Under the pieces are notes generated by a model. It saw nothing but the letters and a program-made list of their open reading frames with translations, was not told the DNA's origin and ran no database searches. Shown one piece after another: positions 45,004 through 54,900 of a DNA stretch of 64,000 bases. Source of the DNA: Methanosarcina barkeri MS (GTDB lineage Archaea; Halobacteriota; Methanosarcinia; Methanosarcinales; Methanosarcinaceae). Numbering within the stretch: the first letter of the stretch is position 1; each line of letters opens with the position of its first letter. The translations under genes and the position numbers were made by a program. The DNA lies in assembly GCF_000970025.1 (NCBI RefSeq), contig NZ_CP009528.1, forward strand, positions 3,893,168-3,957,167, written 5' to 3'.

Positions 45004-45372
45004 ATGATTGCCATGTCTACAATGGATGACGAACTCAACGAAATCCGAAAGAGACGGCTTGCAGAAATTCAGAGGCAGCAGGCACAGAACCAACAGTCTG
45101 ACGTTCAGGCAGCTTATCAGCAGGAACAGGCAAAAGCTGAGATGGAAGCTCAGAAGCAGGCCATCATGAGGCAGATCCTGACTCCTGAAGCCAGAGAGCG
45201 CCTTACAACCTTAAAGATGTCAAGACCTGCTCTTGTGGAACAGCTCGAAATGCAGCTGATCTCGCTTGCTCAGAGTGGAAGGCTCCCGTCTCAAATCAGT
45301 GATGAACAGCTTAAAACACTTCTCATGAAGATGCAGCCAAAAAAGCGTAAGACATCTATAACCAGAGTTTAA
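45004..45372 (+). CDS. PDCD5-family DNA-binding protein
   Basis: A small basic helical protein of the PDCD5/MTH1615 family, almost always beside eS19 in archaea. Characteristic features are [19 protein letters not shown] at the start, then [62 protein letters not shown]. It binds DNA in vitro in relatives; its cell role in archaea is unclear. Three in-frame ATGs (45004, 45013, 45022) all fit; no ribosome site decides between them, though a small ccggaaaaccgg hairpin lies just upstream. Confidence 0.92.
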   Translation: MIAMSTMDDELNEIRKRRLAEIQRQQAQNQQSDVQAAYQQEQAKAEMEAQKQAIMRQILTPEARERLTTLKMSRPALVEQLEMQLISLAQSGRLPSQISDEQLKTLLMKMQPKKRKTSITRV

Positions 45373-45377
45373 AAACA

Positions 45378-45995
45378 ATGAGAATTTCGGTCCTGTTTAG
45401 CGGAGGCAAGGACAGTTCGCTCTCTGCCCTTTTGATGGAACCGTTTTTTGAAATAGAACTCGTAACCTGCAGCTTCGGCCTGCTTCCCAATGGTGAGCTG
45501 GCAGCAAAAACTGCAAAAAAGTTAGGGTTTCCTCACAGGGTTCTTTTTCTGGAAAGAGAAATCCTTGAAAAGGCTTACGAAGAAATAATGAAGAACGGTT
45601 TCCCGAAAAGTGCTATAAATTATATCCACGAAAAAGCCGTAGAGACTCTTGCTTCAGATCCGGAAGTTGAACTCATTGCTGATGGAACCAGAAGGGATGA
45701 CAGAGTTCCTGTACTCTCAATCTCACAGATACGAAGTATCGAAGATCGATTGGGAGTTCAGTATATTTGCCCTTTGAAGGGGTATGGCAAAAAAACCGTG
45801 AGTATTCTTGTAGAGCGTTACCTTAGAATTGAAGAAGGGCCGAGTGAGAGTACTCAGAAAGCTGATTACGAAGCCGAGCTCAGGGAGTTAATCAGGCAAA
45901 GAGACGGTGAGGAGAAAATAAAGGAACTATTTCCTTCCCATATTCAGTCCCATGTGCTTTCAAGAAAAAACTACCCTGAAGAAAGCATGCCTTAA
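45378..45995 (+). CDS. PP-loop ATPase (adenine-nucleotide alpha-hydrolase family)
   Basis: A 205-residue ATP pyrophosphatase-fold protein. The PP-loop SGGKDSS is at residues 8-14 (RISVLFSGGKDSSLSALL), followed by an archaeal pattern ADGTRRDDRVPVLSISQIRSIEDRLGVQYICPLKGYGKKT. Such proteins adenylate a carbonyl or carboxyl group, often in tRNA modification. This group is conserved beside eS19 and eL39 in archaea, which supports a tRNA or ribosome-related job, but the substrate is not known. It begins 5 bases after the PDCD5-like gene. Confidence 0.85.
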   Translation: MRISVLFSGGKDSSLSALLMEPFFEIELVTCSFGLLPNGELAAKTAKKLGFPHRVLFLEREILEKAYEEIMKNGFPKSAINYIHEKAVETLASDPEVELIADGTRRDDRVPVLSISQIRSIEDRLGVQYICPLKGYGKKTVSILVERYLRIEEGPSESTQKADYEAELRELIRQRDGEEKIKELFPSHIQSHVLSRKNYPEESMP

Positions 45996-46432
<437 letters not shown>

Positions 46433-46450
46433 GCGAGGAAGGTGGAAAAA

Positions 46451-46720
46451 ATGGCTGACGACATGGTAAAAGAACAGGTATATACTATCCCTCTCAGAAA
46501 GGTAAAGAACGTACCTTCATGGAAAAGAGCAAACAGAGCAGTTACTGAAGTAAGAGGTTTTCTTGTAAGGCACATGAAGGTTGATTCTGTGCAGGTCAAA
46601 ATGGACAAATCAATTAATGAGCGCCTCTGGGAAAAAGGCTGTGAAAAGCCTCCTCTTTCCATCCGGGTCAGAGCTGTAAAATTCGCAGATGGCGAGGTAC
46701 AGGCAGAACTCGCCCAGTAA
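46451..46720 (+). CDS. rpl31e: Ribosomal protein eL31
   Basis: An 89-residue protein at the peptide exit site: [54 protein letters not shown], then [21 protein letters not shown], matching the whole family. ATG 46451 is preceded by aaggtgg; a GTG nine bases earlier is inside that site. It lies between eL39 and aIF6, the usual archaeal order. Confidence 0.95.
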   Translation: MADDMVKEQVYTIPLRKVKNVPSWKRANRAVTEVRGFLVRHMKVDSVQVKMDKSINERLWEKGCEKPPLSIRVRAVKFADGEVQAELAQ

Positions 46721-46752
46721 AATATACCAGAAGACTCGAAGCTTCAAAGAAT

Positions 46753-47412
46753 ATGATTAGAACAGTGGATATATACGACACCTCAATGATTGGTGTCTTT
46801 GCAACCTGCACAGAAGATGTCGTTCTTGTTCCTACCGGAACAAAGCCCGAAACCTGTGCTATACTTGAGGATTCCCTGGATGCAAGGGTCGTTGAGACTC
46901 TTGTAAACGGAAGTGTTGTTATCGGAGCCCTTTCCAGAGGAAACTCAAACGGTTTCCTTTTTTCATATGGGACCGATGCCAGGGAGATGAAAGAACTGAC
47001 CGGAGTTGAAGCTGAGATCCTCCCGGGCAAGCTGAATGCAGTAGGAAACATCGTGCTTGCAAACGATTCCGCAGCCCTTGTCCATCCAGAACTGTCAGAC
47101 AGAGCTATTGAAACAATTGCCAATACCCTCAAAGTAGAAGTTTACAGGGGAACTATTGCCGGAATAAAGAATGTAGGAATGGCTGGAGTTGTCACCAACA
47201 AAGGACTTTTAGTGCACCCGAAAGTGACAGCTTCGGAAATAGAAACTCTGGAAAAGATCTTCGAGCTTCCGGTAAATATAGGGACTACGAACTTTGGGAC
47301 TCAGATGCTCGGCTCAGGCCTGCTTGCGAACTCAAAGAACTATCTGGCAGGTTCAGACACTACAGGCCCCGAACTTGGAAGAATCGAGGAAGCCCTCGGG
47401 TTCTTAGAGTAA
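46753..47412 (+). CDS. eif6: Translation initiation factor aIF6
   Basis: A 219-residue pentein-fold factor that binds the 50S subunit and prevents subunit joining. The five-fold internal repeat is visible in segments such as [80 protein letters not shown] and [37 protein letters not shown]. Length and ends are normal. It sits between eL31 and LX, as in most archaea. Confidence 0.96.
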   Translation: MIRTVDIYDTSMIGVFATCTEDVVLVPTGTKPETCAILEDSLDARVVETLVNGSVVIGALSRGNSNGFLFSYGTDAREMKELTGVEAEILPGKLNAVGNIVLANDSAALVHPELSDRAIETIANTLKVEVYRGTIAGIKNVGMAGVVTNKGLLVHPKVTASEIETLEKIFELPVNIGTTNFGTQMLGSGLLANSKNYLAGSDTTGPELGRIEEALGFLE

Positions 47413-47463
47413 TATTATAATCCACCTGTTTCGTAAAAAGTTGCAGCAAGAGTGGTGACCAAG

Positions 47464-47640
47464 ATGAAGAGTTTTATTGTTAAAGGCAAATTTAAAGCAG
47501 GAAATTCCTGGGAAAAATTCACAAAGCAAGTCGAAAGTCAGAATGAAAAGAACGCAACTGATAAGGTCTATTCTGTCTTCGGAAGCAAACATGGGATTAA
47601 AAGAAGCCAGATCCAGATCGAAAGCATTGCTGAGGAGTGA
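47464..47640 (+). CDS. rplX: Ribosomal protein LX (eL20/eL18a family)
   Basis: A 58-residue archaeal large-subunit protein: [53 protein letters not shown]. The K-G-x-F...W-x-x-F-x-K and V-x-S-x-FGSKH-x-I-KR-x-x-I patterns identify it. ATG 47464 is favoured over GTG 47452. The stop is separated from the prefoldin start by only a few bases. Confidence 0.93.
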   Translation: MKSFIVKGKFKAGNSWEKFTKQVESQNEKNATDKVYSVFGSKHGIKRSQIQIESIAEE

Positions 47641-47645
47641 AGGAT

Positions 47646-48080
47646 ATGGTAGAAGTCAGTGAAGAAGATATCAGAAATCTGGCAGCCAGGCATCAGGAGT
47701 TCCAGCGACAGGCAGAAAGCTTAAGGCAGCAGATGAATATGGTCCAGGCTTCTATTACAAGCTGCGACCAGGCAACTGTAACCATCAACGAGCTTAAAAC
47801 CGTTTCAGCGGAAGGTAAGACTGCCGAAACGATGGTACCGATTGGATTTGGCTCATTCGTTTACGCCGAAATAAAAAATGCAGAGAAGGTTATTGTGGAC
47901 CTTGGAGCAGGCTTTAGTGCGGAAAAGAACGCTGATGAAGCTATTGAAACCCTGAAACGCCGCAAAGAGCAGCTTACGAAAATTCTTGAACAAATGAGTG
48001 CTTCACTGACTAAATATATACAGGGTATGCAGGCCCTGGAAGCTGAAGCTGCAAAGCTTCAACAACCCAGCCAGGCCTAA
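47646..48080 (+). CDS. pfdA: Prefoldin alpha subunit
   Basis: A 144-residue subunit of the hexameric chaperone prefoldin (GimC), which hands unfolded proteins to the thermosome. The two coiled-coil arms are clear at each end (RHQEFQRQAESLRQQMNMVQASI and AIETLKRRKEQLTKILEQMSASLTKYIQGMQALEAEA) around a central beta-hairpin region with ETMVPIGFGSFVYAEI. ATG 47646 follows gaaggat. Confidence 0.94.
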   Translation: MVEVSEEDIRNLAARHQEFQRQAESLRQQMNMVQASITSCDQATVTINELKTVSAEGKTAETMVPIGFGSFVYAEIKNAEKVIVDLGAGFSAEKNADEAIETLKRRKEQLTKILEQMSASLTKYIQGMQALEAEAAKLQQPSQA

Positions 48081-48190
48081 AAAACCTGGCTTAGAAACAA
48101 AAGGATTGAACTCAAAGCCCGCATTTGAGAAAGAACTTTTTATTTTGACTTAACTACTATTTTTTATTGGCTTTTTTGGGATGGGATCCT

Positions 48191-49444
48191 GTGTTCAACA
48201 AATTCAAAGAAAAACTAGGGAATTTTAAAAAGGCGCTCAGCAGAACTATTGACGATAAAGCAGTAGATATTGAACCTGTGGTTGAGTCTGTGCCTGAGGC
48301 CGAAGAAGGTTTTGAAGAGGACATTGAGCCCATTCCTGAGGAAGAAGCTCTTGAAACGCTGACAGAAGAGGAAAGTTATGAAGCCGAACCTGTAACGGCT
48401 GCTCCTGCAACTGCCGGGATAGAAGACAGAAAAAAGGCTGAGTACAGGAAAAAACTGGAAAACAGAAAAAAGGCGATCGAGAGCAAAACTGAAGAAGAAA
48501 ACGTACCTGAAAACATAACTGAAGAAAAAAAGTCATTTTTCAAAAAATTCTCGAAAATAGGATTTACAAAGAAAGCAAAAGCTCTGGTCCTTAATAGGGA
48601 AGTCTATCTGGATAGTAATGACCTCGAAGAGCCTCTCTGGGAACTTGAAATGGGGCTTCTTGAAAGTGACCTCGCCCTCTCGGTTTCCGAGGCAATTGTG
48701 GAATCAGTGAAAAAACAACTCACGGGCACAACAAAACGCATTGGCAGCAATACCGGAGAAATTGTAGAGGAAGCCCTGAAAAAAGCCATCCTTGAGGTAG
48801 TATCTGCGAATACTTTTGATTTTGATAAGTACGTAAGAGACAAGGAAAAGCCTGTTCACATTGTCTTTGTAGGAATTAACGGGACAGGAAAAACGACATC
48901 CATTGCAAAGATAACGCACAGACTGCTCAAATCGGATTATTCGGTAGTCCTTGCTGCAGGAGATACTTTCAGGGCAGGTGCCATCGACCAGCTTGGAATC
49001 CACGCCGACAGGCTTGGAGTAAAGATGATAAAACATCAACCTGGTGCCGATCCTGCTGCAGTTATTTACGATGCCGTGCAGTACGCAAAAGGCCATAAAA
49101 TCGATATTGTGCTTTCCGACACCGCAGGCCGAATGCATACCAACCTTAATCTGATGTCACAGATGGAAAAGATCTGCAGGGTAAGCACTCCGGACCTTAT
49201 AATTTTTGTAGATGAAGCCGTCGCAGGAAACGATGCCGTTGAAAGGGCTGCACAGTTTAATGAAGCTGTACCAATCGATGGGTCCATTCTGACAAAAATC
49301 GATGCGGATTCCAAAGGAGGAGCTGCAATATCCATTGCCTATATCACAGGCAAACCCATTCTCTTTTTCGGGATAGGGCAGGGCTATGAAGATTTAAAAA
49401 AGTTCGACCCAGAATGGTTTATAGACCAGCTTTTTAACCAGTAA
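48191..49444 (+). CDS. ftsY: Signal recognition particle receptor FtsY
   Basis: The membrane-associated SRP receptor GTPase. An acidic N-terminal A domain (about residues 20-110, rich in Glu) precedes the NG domain: G1 GINGTGKTT, then GDTFRAGAIDQL, DTAGRMHTNLNLMSQM (G3) and TKIDADSKGGAAISI (G4/G5). I place the start at GTG 48191 (MFNKFKEKLGNFKKAL), which follows gggatgggat; TTG 48167 would add eight residues without a ribosome site. It ends the translation operon, as is common in archaea. Confidence 0.94.
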   Translation: MFNKFKEKLGNFKKALSRTIDDKAVDIEPVVESVPEAEEGFEEDIEPIPEEEALETLTEEESYEAEPVTAAPATAGIEDRKKAEYRKKLENRKKAIESKTEEENVPENITEEKKSFFKKFSKIGFTKKAKALVLNREVYLDSNDLEEPLWELEMGLLESDLALSVSEAIVESVKKQLTGTTKRIGSNTGEIVEEALKKAILEVVSANTFDFDKYVRDKEKPVHIVFVGINGTGKTTSIAKITHRLLKSDYSVVLAAGDTFRAGAIDQLGIHADRLGVKMIKHQPGADPAAVIYDAVQYAKGHKIDIVLSDTAGRMHTNLNLMSQMEKICRVSTPDLIIFVDEAVAGNDAVERAAQFNEAVPIDGSILTKIDADSKGGAAISIAYITGKPILFFGIGQGYEDLKKFDPEWFIDQLFNQ

Positions 49445-49516
49445 ATTACTTCAACGTTGAGCTATTGACTAATAACAAATTTCCGAGATCAAAGTTGTTT
49501 TCAAAATCAAAGTTGT

Positions 49517-49558
49517 GCTGACGCATATCGCTGTAAGCAACGGGATATTCGCGTCAGC
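49517..49558. terminator. Hairpin between convergent ftsY and methyltransferase pseudogene
   Basis: The perfect 8-bp stem gctgacgc/gcgtcagc, extended by atatc/gatat with a small bulge, lies between two convergent genes and could act on both strands. Confidence 0.45.
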
Positions 49559-49564
49559 GAAACT

Positions 49565-50333
49565 TTATTGTCCTGAAATATCTTTCAGACCATAGATCAT
49601 ATAATATTCATATTCGTAGGCAATTTTATATCTGGGCGGCATGTGTTTTTTCTGGATTCGCATAAGATCGTCCAGTCCTATTGATCGCACGTCTTTAAAC
49701 CTGGCTTTTTCCATATATTCTCGAGCCTTACCCAGGGGCACACCTTTCGCGTTGGGCAGTATAGCATTCACTTCCGCAGTATAACTGTCTTTGGATATAT
49801 CGTTCCTTTCGACTATATGTATCATAGTCTCACCTATATTTCTTTTCAGGTGTGTTTCTAGACGGCTGTCATCCCATACGCCGTCTATTATGACTACTTT
49901 TCCCCCTGGCTTCAGTACATTTCGCCAGTCATTAAGGGCTTTTTCAGGATTCGGTAGCGTCCAGAGCACATGGCGGAGTCAAGACGGCATCAAACTTTCC
50001 TTAATCAAAAGGGGGATTCTCTGCGTCGCCGATCCTGAATTTAATACTGCTAGGAGACTTAGACTTCGCCACCGAAAGCATTTTTTCGGACAGGTCGATA
50101 CCTGTCACCTTATACCCCATATCCGCCAGCATCTTGCTCATTTCGCCCGTACCGCAGCCGACATCAAGAACGCTTAGCCTTTCCCCAGGGATTACCTGCC
50201 TGAAAAGAGCCTTCCAGGCTGCTTCTTCTTCCTCACTCTTTACCCCATGGCCGTGATATGCATCATAGCGCTGCGATGAATAGTCCCATCGTTTCGTGAT
50301 CTCTTCCTTGATCTTGTTTTCATTAATTGACAT
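49565..50333 (-). pseudogene. Class I SAM methyltransferase, inactivated
   Basis: A broken paralogue of the neighbouring methyltransferase. The first part (ATG 50331-50333) includes KRWDYSSQRYDAYHGHG and motif I VLDVGCGTGEMSKMLADMGYKVTGIDLSEKML, then stops at an in-frame TAA after NPPFD (50001-50003). About 30 bases on, one extra C (actccgcc for actcgcc) shifts the frame. After this, RHVLWTLPNPEKALNDWRNVLKPGG and the C-terminus continue to 49565. Two separate lesions show that it is dead, though decay is recent. It is the last gene of the minus-strand ABC operon, 16 bases after its intact sister. Confidence 0.88.
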
Positions 50334-50348
50334 ACAATACCTCGAAGC

Positions 50349-51128
50349 TTACCTATTTTTAACCGCGATACCATGAACCATAAAAATAGGGTGATCATTG
50401 GCATATTTTAAATACCAGGGTAATTGCTTTCGCTGTATATCTCGAATTCTTTTCAAGTCAGTAACAGCGATATCTGCTAAGCCAGCCTTAGAAACATATT
50501 CCACGACCTGTTCTTTATCGACCCCATGAGGGTTGGGAAGGCTAACATTGATGTCCTTCTTATAATCGTAAGTAAAGGGGTTTTTTCCATACTTTATAAA
50601 TCGGTAAATGTGGAAATTCACCGAGGATATAAGAGGAAGTAGGCCTTTTGTAATCCACTTGCCGTCAATAATGACGACACTGCCGCCTGGCTTCACAACT
50701 CTGATCCATTCTTTTACCGCCTTTTCCGGGTGAGACATAGTCCAGAGTACATACCGAGCAGTAACGCAATCAAAAGTTTCGTCCTCGAAGTTAAGGTTCT
50801 CAACGTTCATTTCCATGAACCGAATATTCGCTCCCTTTTCCCGGGCTTTCTTTCGGGCTACATCCATCATTCCTTCACTAAAGTCTACTGCAGTCACGCT
50901 ATGGCCCAGCTCTGTCAGATACATAGCAATTATTCCGGTACCACTGCCAACGTCCAGGATATTTTTAGGGCTCGAACCGATCGTTTTTGATAATAGCTCT
51001 TTCCAAATCTGACTTTCCTCGATCCCTCCGTTCCCCGGCGCCGTATCGTAGAACTTGCTCCCATAATCCCAGTATTTCTTTACTCCTTCCTTAGTCCTGT
51101 CGAGTTCCAGCTTTCCAGATTCCGTCAT
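50349..51128 (-). CDS. Class I SAM-dependent methyltransferase linked to an iron/cobalamin-type ABC transporter
   Basis: A 259-residue cytosolic methyltransferase. SAM-binding motif I is ILDVGSGTGIIAMYLTELGHSVTAVDFSEGMM, then FMEMNVENLNFEDETFDCVTARYVLWTMSHPEKA and VVKPGGSVVIIDGKW. The R-x3-WT-x3-PEKA segment is shared with the other three methyltransferases of this island and defines their subfamily. ATG 51126-51128 lies two bases after the ABC ATPase stop (tgaacATG), so it is clearly part of that operon. The acceptor is unknown; methylation of an imported or exported metal ligand is a guess from context. Confidence 0.85.
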   Translation of the reverse strand: MTESGKLELDRTKEGVKKYWDYGSKFYDTAPGNGGIEESQIWKELLSKTIGSSPKNILDVGSGTGIIAMYLTELGHSVTAVDFSEGMMDVARKKAREKGANIRFMEMNVENLNFEDETFDCVTARYVLWTMSHPEKAVKEWIRVVKPGGSVVIIDGKWITKGLLPLISSVNFHIYRFIKYGKNPFTYDYKKDINVSLPNPHGVDKEQVVEYVSKAGLADIAVTDLKRIRDIQRKQLPWYLKYANDHPIFMVHGIAVKNR

Positions 51129-51130
51129 GT

Positions 51131-51931
51131 TCACCCCATTATGACCTTTTTGATCCCACATTTTCGCATCGAATTAACTGGTATGATTTGTGGTATACCT
51201 TCACCGTCAAGTGTTACCCTTGCGTTGACCCCATAGACTTTTCGAATCATCGCTTCGGTTATCACGGAAGCCGGACTTCCAGCAGCCACGATTTTACCGC
51301 CATTCATCAATACGACATTGCCCGCATACCGAGACGCCAGGTTGAGGTCGTGTAATGCCACTATCGTCGTCATTCCGTTCTCTTCCGTGATGTTCTGGAT
51401 CACGTCAAAAAGCTCAAGCTGCTTCTGAAGGTCCAGCGAGTTCGTAGGCTCGTCCATGAGAAGCACTTTGGGTTTTCGGATGATCGATTGGGCGATAGAC
51501 ACCATTTGCTTCTGCCCACCGCTGAGCTCGTTCATTGGCCGCATCGCCAGGTCTCCAATCCCGAGCTTTTCAAGCGTATCCATCGATGCAGACAGATCCT
51601 CATCCTTGATCCTCCAGCCAAGCGAATTTATCTTTCCCAACAATGTTGCCTCTAGCACCGTCATAACCGTACTTGTAGAGGATTCCTGAGGAAGGTAGCT
51701 AATAGCTTTTATGACCTCGTCTTTTCGATATGCCTTCAGGTCTTTTCCATTGAAGATTATTGACCCTTCGGCCTTGAGTATCCCGCATATGCATTTTAGC
51801 AAGGTGGATTTTCCGACCGCATTCGGGCCTATGATCGCAGTGACCATCGGCTCAGCAACCATATTTACGCTTTTTAACACCGGATTGGAATTATATCCGA
51901 ACCTGAGATTTTGGATTTCCAGCTTCACCAA
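51131..51931 (-). CDS. FecE/BtuD-type ABC transporter ATPase
   Basis: The energy-coupling subunit of an iron-chelate or cobalamin importer, 266 residues. Walker A is GPNAVGKST (the usual GPNGSGKST has Gly-Ser where this has Ala-Val), Q-loop YLPQESST, signature LSGGQKQMVSIAQ, Walker B VLLMDEPTN and switch ALHDLN. The C-terminus VYGVNARVTLDGEGIPQIIP is typical of the FecE family. It overlaps the permease gene by 7 bases and is followed after two bases by a methyltransferase. Whether it transports iron, cobalamin or another chelate is not decidable. Confidence 0.9.
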   Translation of the reverse strand: MVKLEIQNLRFGYNSNPVLKSVNMVAEPMVTAIIGPNAVGKSTLLKCICGILKAEGSIIFNGKDLKAYRKDEVIKAISYLPQESSTSTVMTVLEATLLGKINSLGWRIKDEDLSASMDTLEKLGIGDLAMRPMNELSGGQKQMVSIAQSIIRKPKVLLMDEPTNSLDLQKQLELFDVIQNITEENGMTTIVALHDLNLASRYAGNVVLMNGGKIVAAGSPASVITEAMIRKVYGVNARVTLDGEGIPQIIPVNSMRKCGIKKVIMG

Positions 51932-52968
51932 TATCCCCTCTTTTTAGATAGAAGGAGCCAGACAAAAAACGGTATGCCAATCAGTGACGTGAGTATCCCT
52001 ATTGGAAATACGATTCCCGGAACAACGGCCTTGCTGAGAACCGAAGCGGTGGAGAGTATAAACGCCCCGGACAACGCTGAAAAAGGTAAAAAGTATCGAT
52101 GGTCCTCCCCCACGAGCATCCGTGCTATATGCGGTGCCACGAGGCCAATGAACCCTATGGTGCCTACGAATGCAACTGCCGTGGACGTAAGAATCGAAAC
52201 CAGGATCAATCCCTTTAGTCTCATCTTTTCAACGTTCACTCCAAGACTTTTTGCCTTATCATCACCCAGCCTGAGAGCGGTGAGTTTCCAGACGTCCATG
52301 GCTAGCAGTGGTATGACCATCAAAACAATTCCCACCGTGATACCCAGAGTGGTCCAGGTTGTCTTGGTCAGGCTGCCGAAAAGCCAGAAAACTATGGCCT
52401 GGACCTGCTCCGGGTTTGCTGTATATTCAAGGAGCGCCAGCAAAGAGTTAAACAAGAACAGAACGGCAATGCCGGTAAGCACGATGGTTTCGGAGGTGGC
52501 TCGCTTGAAACTGGCAATGCCATATATTGCCATGCAGCTGATTAACGAGAACACGAATGCATTAACCGGCACGAATAAAGTATCAGTGAACGGCAGCACT
52601 CTAACGCCAAACACGATAGCCAGCGCGGCGCCGAAACCGGCGGCTGCGGATATTCCAAGTGTATAAGGGCTAGCCAGGGGGTTATCGAGGATAGTTTGCA
52701 TGTTCGCGCCGGCGAGACCCAAAGTTATTCCGGTCACGATTGCCATGAGGGCGACTGGCAGGCGGAAGGTCCAAACAATTACCTGGACAGATCGCTCGCT
52801 AGATGCAGGAAAGAATATCGTTGAAATGACCTCGCTCGCCGATAAAGACGCCGGTCCTGTCATAATGTCAAGGATAAAAGTGAGGAAGATTACTACAGAA
52901 ATAGAGAGGAGATAAAGATATTTCCTCCCTGTCATTTTCTTGTATGCTTCTTTTGCTTTAACGTTCAT
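51925..52968 (-). CDS. FecCD/BtuC-type ABC transporter permease
   Basis: A 347-residue membrane protein of the FecCD family with about nine to ten helices. Family landmarks are WTFRLPVALMAIVTGITLGLAGANMQTILDNPLASPYTLGISAAAGFGAAL, SLGVNVEKMRLKGL (coupling-helix area), and FIGLVAPHIARMLVGEDHRYFLPFSALSGA. Being single, it would act as a homodimer. It follows the binding-protein gene by 30 bases and overlaps the ATPase gene, so all three are one transcript. Confidence 0.92.
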   Translation of the reverse strand: MNVKAKEAYKKMTGRKYLYLLSISVVIFLTFILDIMTGPASLSASEVISTIFFPASSERSVQVIVWTFRLPVALMAIVTGITLGLAGANMQTILDNPLASPYTLGISAAAGFGAALAIVFGVRVLPFTDTLFVPVNAFVFSLISCMAIYGIASFKRATSETIVLTGIAVLFLFNSLLALLEYTANPEQVQAIVFWLFGSLTKTTWTTLGITVGIVLMVIPLLAMDVWKLTALRLGDDKAKSLGVNVEKMRLKGLILVSILTSTAVAFVGTIGFIGLVAPHIARMLVGEDHRYFLPFSALSGAFILSTASVLSKAVVPGIVFPIGILTSLIGIPFFVWLLLSKKRGYW

Positions 52969-52998
52969 CCCAAGTGCTACTCCTCAAGTCTGCATTTG

Positions 52999-54153
52999 TT
53001 AATAATATCTGTACACCAGCGTACCGCTATAATCTATGGGCATGAACTTTCTGTGATATTCCTTGAGCGTATCAACAGGATCCACGTCCTTGAACTCTTC
53101 TGGATAGAACCATTTCGCGAATGTTTCCAGTGCAACGAAGTTAAATACGTCCGAGCAATAGCCGTGATATATGCCATAGACCTTCCGATTCTCTACTGCA
53201 TTGATCGTATCCCACCCTGGACGGTTGACGAATGGCGTCATCGTGCTCTTCGTTACGTTCGATGTAAAAGTATAGCCCATCTTGAGCGATCCGGGAGTAG
53301 ACCAGTTCCTTCCAGTTAATATGATGATGTCCGGACTCTGATTGACCAGATATTCGGCACTGAGAGCCTTACTTTTGTTGAGTAAAACCGGTTCTGCAAT
53401 GTTGTCTCCACCCGCTTTCTTAACGATATCTCCCCATGCTACGTCCCCATAAGATATGCCGTAAGTATCCGGGCCGTTATATGCACATTCGACGTAAACG
53501 GTGGGTTTCTTTCCCTGTATTTTCTCCAGGCGGGAATATACGCTGTTGACCTTTTCCTCATAATAATCAACTATATCCTGAGCCCTCTGTTCCTTACCCG
53601 TGATCTTCCCAAGTAACTGAATACTCTTCGTTGAATTTTCCAAGGGTTCCATGTAGAAGTCTAAAAATACTACTGGAATACCGGCCTGATCCATCCTGGC
53701 CAGCGCCTCTTTTGTTGCTTCTCCGTTCCACATGAATTCCCAGTTGGGCATGATGACGACGTCAGGATTCAATGCTATCACTTTTTCAGCATTAAAAGTA
53801 TTATCGTCCAGGGAGCCTACATCTGGTATTTCGGCCATTGTCGGGAATTTTTCCACGTATTTCTCATACATATCGCCGGAATTCTCTCTGAGATAGTTAT
53901 CCCAACCAACGATTTTGCTATCAAACCCCTCTCCATAGACCGATGAAAATTCGGCCGTGCACGTCGAGTCCATCAGTACAAAGCGCTCCACCGGATATTT
54001 TAATGTCACTGATCGTCCCTCCATATCGGTTACAGTAATCGTCTTCACTTGGTCATCTGTGCTGCCGTTCGTGATACAGCCCGAAACTAAAAAAGTCAAA
54101 AAAACGATCAATATAATCGCAAGGATAGGGGGTGTTGTTAATTTATTGCGCAT
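52999..54153 (-). CDS. Lipoprotein substrate-binding protein (iron/cobalamin type)
   Basis: A 384-residue lipoprotein of the type 3 (helical backbone) binding-protein family, which serves iron chelates, haem or cobalamin. The signal and lipobox are LAIILIVFLTFLVSGC (Cys at about residue 26). The mature part has ITVTDMEGRSVTLKYPVERFVLMDS, VIALNPDVVIMPN, GITGKEQRAQDIVDYYEEKV-like linker helix, and YLVNQSPDIIILTGRNWS. It is first in the operon; divergent promoters should lie at 54154-55571. The ligand is not predictable from sequence. Confidence 0.9.
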   Translation of the reverse strand: MRNKLTTPPILAIILIVFLTFLVSGCITNGSTDDQVKTITVTDMEGRSVTLKYPVERFVLMDSTCTAEFSSVYGEGFDSKIVGWDNYLRENSGDMYEKYVEKFPTMAEIPDVGSLDDNTFNAEKVIALNPDVVIMPNWEFMWNGEATKEALARMDQAGIPVVFLDFYMEPLENSTKSIQLLGKITGKEQRAQDIVDYYEEKVNSVYSRLEKIQGKKPTVYVECAYNGPDTYGISYGDVAWGDIVKKAGGDNIAEPVLLNKSKALSAEYLVNQSPDIIILTGRNWSTPGSLKMGYTFTSNVTKSTMTPFVNRPGWDTINAVENRKVYGIYHGYCSDVFNFVALETFAKWFYPEEFKDVDPVDTLKEYHRKFMPIDYSGTLVYRYY

Positions 54154-54556
54154 GTTGACCTCTAACTACTCAAATTATACCGGAACTGGACCACTTTTAT
54201 ATCATCCAAAAACGAGGCTCTGCCATCAGGATCCATCATCCAGTTTCATAGTCATCGATAATTTAGTAATGATATTATTCAACAGGTTTTTAATGTATTA
54301 ATAATTTATTAAATAGTATTATTTTATACACTGTGATAAATATTTTGTAACAATGTGTATTGAAATTTTTAAGCTTCACATTTTTCTATAATTTTAAGAA
54401 TACAGCAGGTATGAAATGCCAGATGATCAGATGCTAATTATTAACCTTAAAAAATCAAATCGCAACATAGGCATCATGTACTTGGGCAAGATTTTGTAAG
54501 TGGAGATGTGAAAGAAGTCCCACTGCAGTCCAGAGAAATCCATGTTTATCTTAAAG

Positions 54557-54830
54557 TCAGGTTACCTGTGCAGCCATTAACTGGCCGAAAGAGCCTTTAG
54601 CAGTGACAAGTTTGTCGAATGTGCCACTCTTCTCAACTTTCCCATTTGCTAGCATTATCACCCGGTCTGCCGACCGGATCGTCGAAAACCTATGTGCTAC
54701 GATCAGAGTTGTGCGTCCTGTCGATATCTCCTTGACCGCTCTCACAATATATGCGCCACCGTAGAGACATGAAGATGCTGCTAGCAGTTTTGGCTGCGAT
54801 ACGATCTTTTTCTCGTCTCATAGCCCATTG
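54557..54830 (-). pseudogene. C-terminal fragment of an ABC exporter ATPase
   Basis: The minus strand encodes VKEISTGRTTLIVAHRFSTIRSADRVIMLANGKVEKSGTFDKLVT, the H-loop and C-terminus of a multidrug/lipid-type exporter, ending at 54557. Upstream the frame breaks: KDRIAAKTASSIFMS, a degraded remnant of the signature/Walker B area, is in another frame. No membrane domain is left. Confidence 0.75.
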
Positions 54831-54900
54831 CAGGACGAGGAGAAGCGCCACCGTGACAAAGTACAATTCGGACTTACGACGTGGGGACCCAGCGAACACT

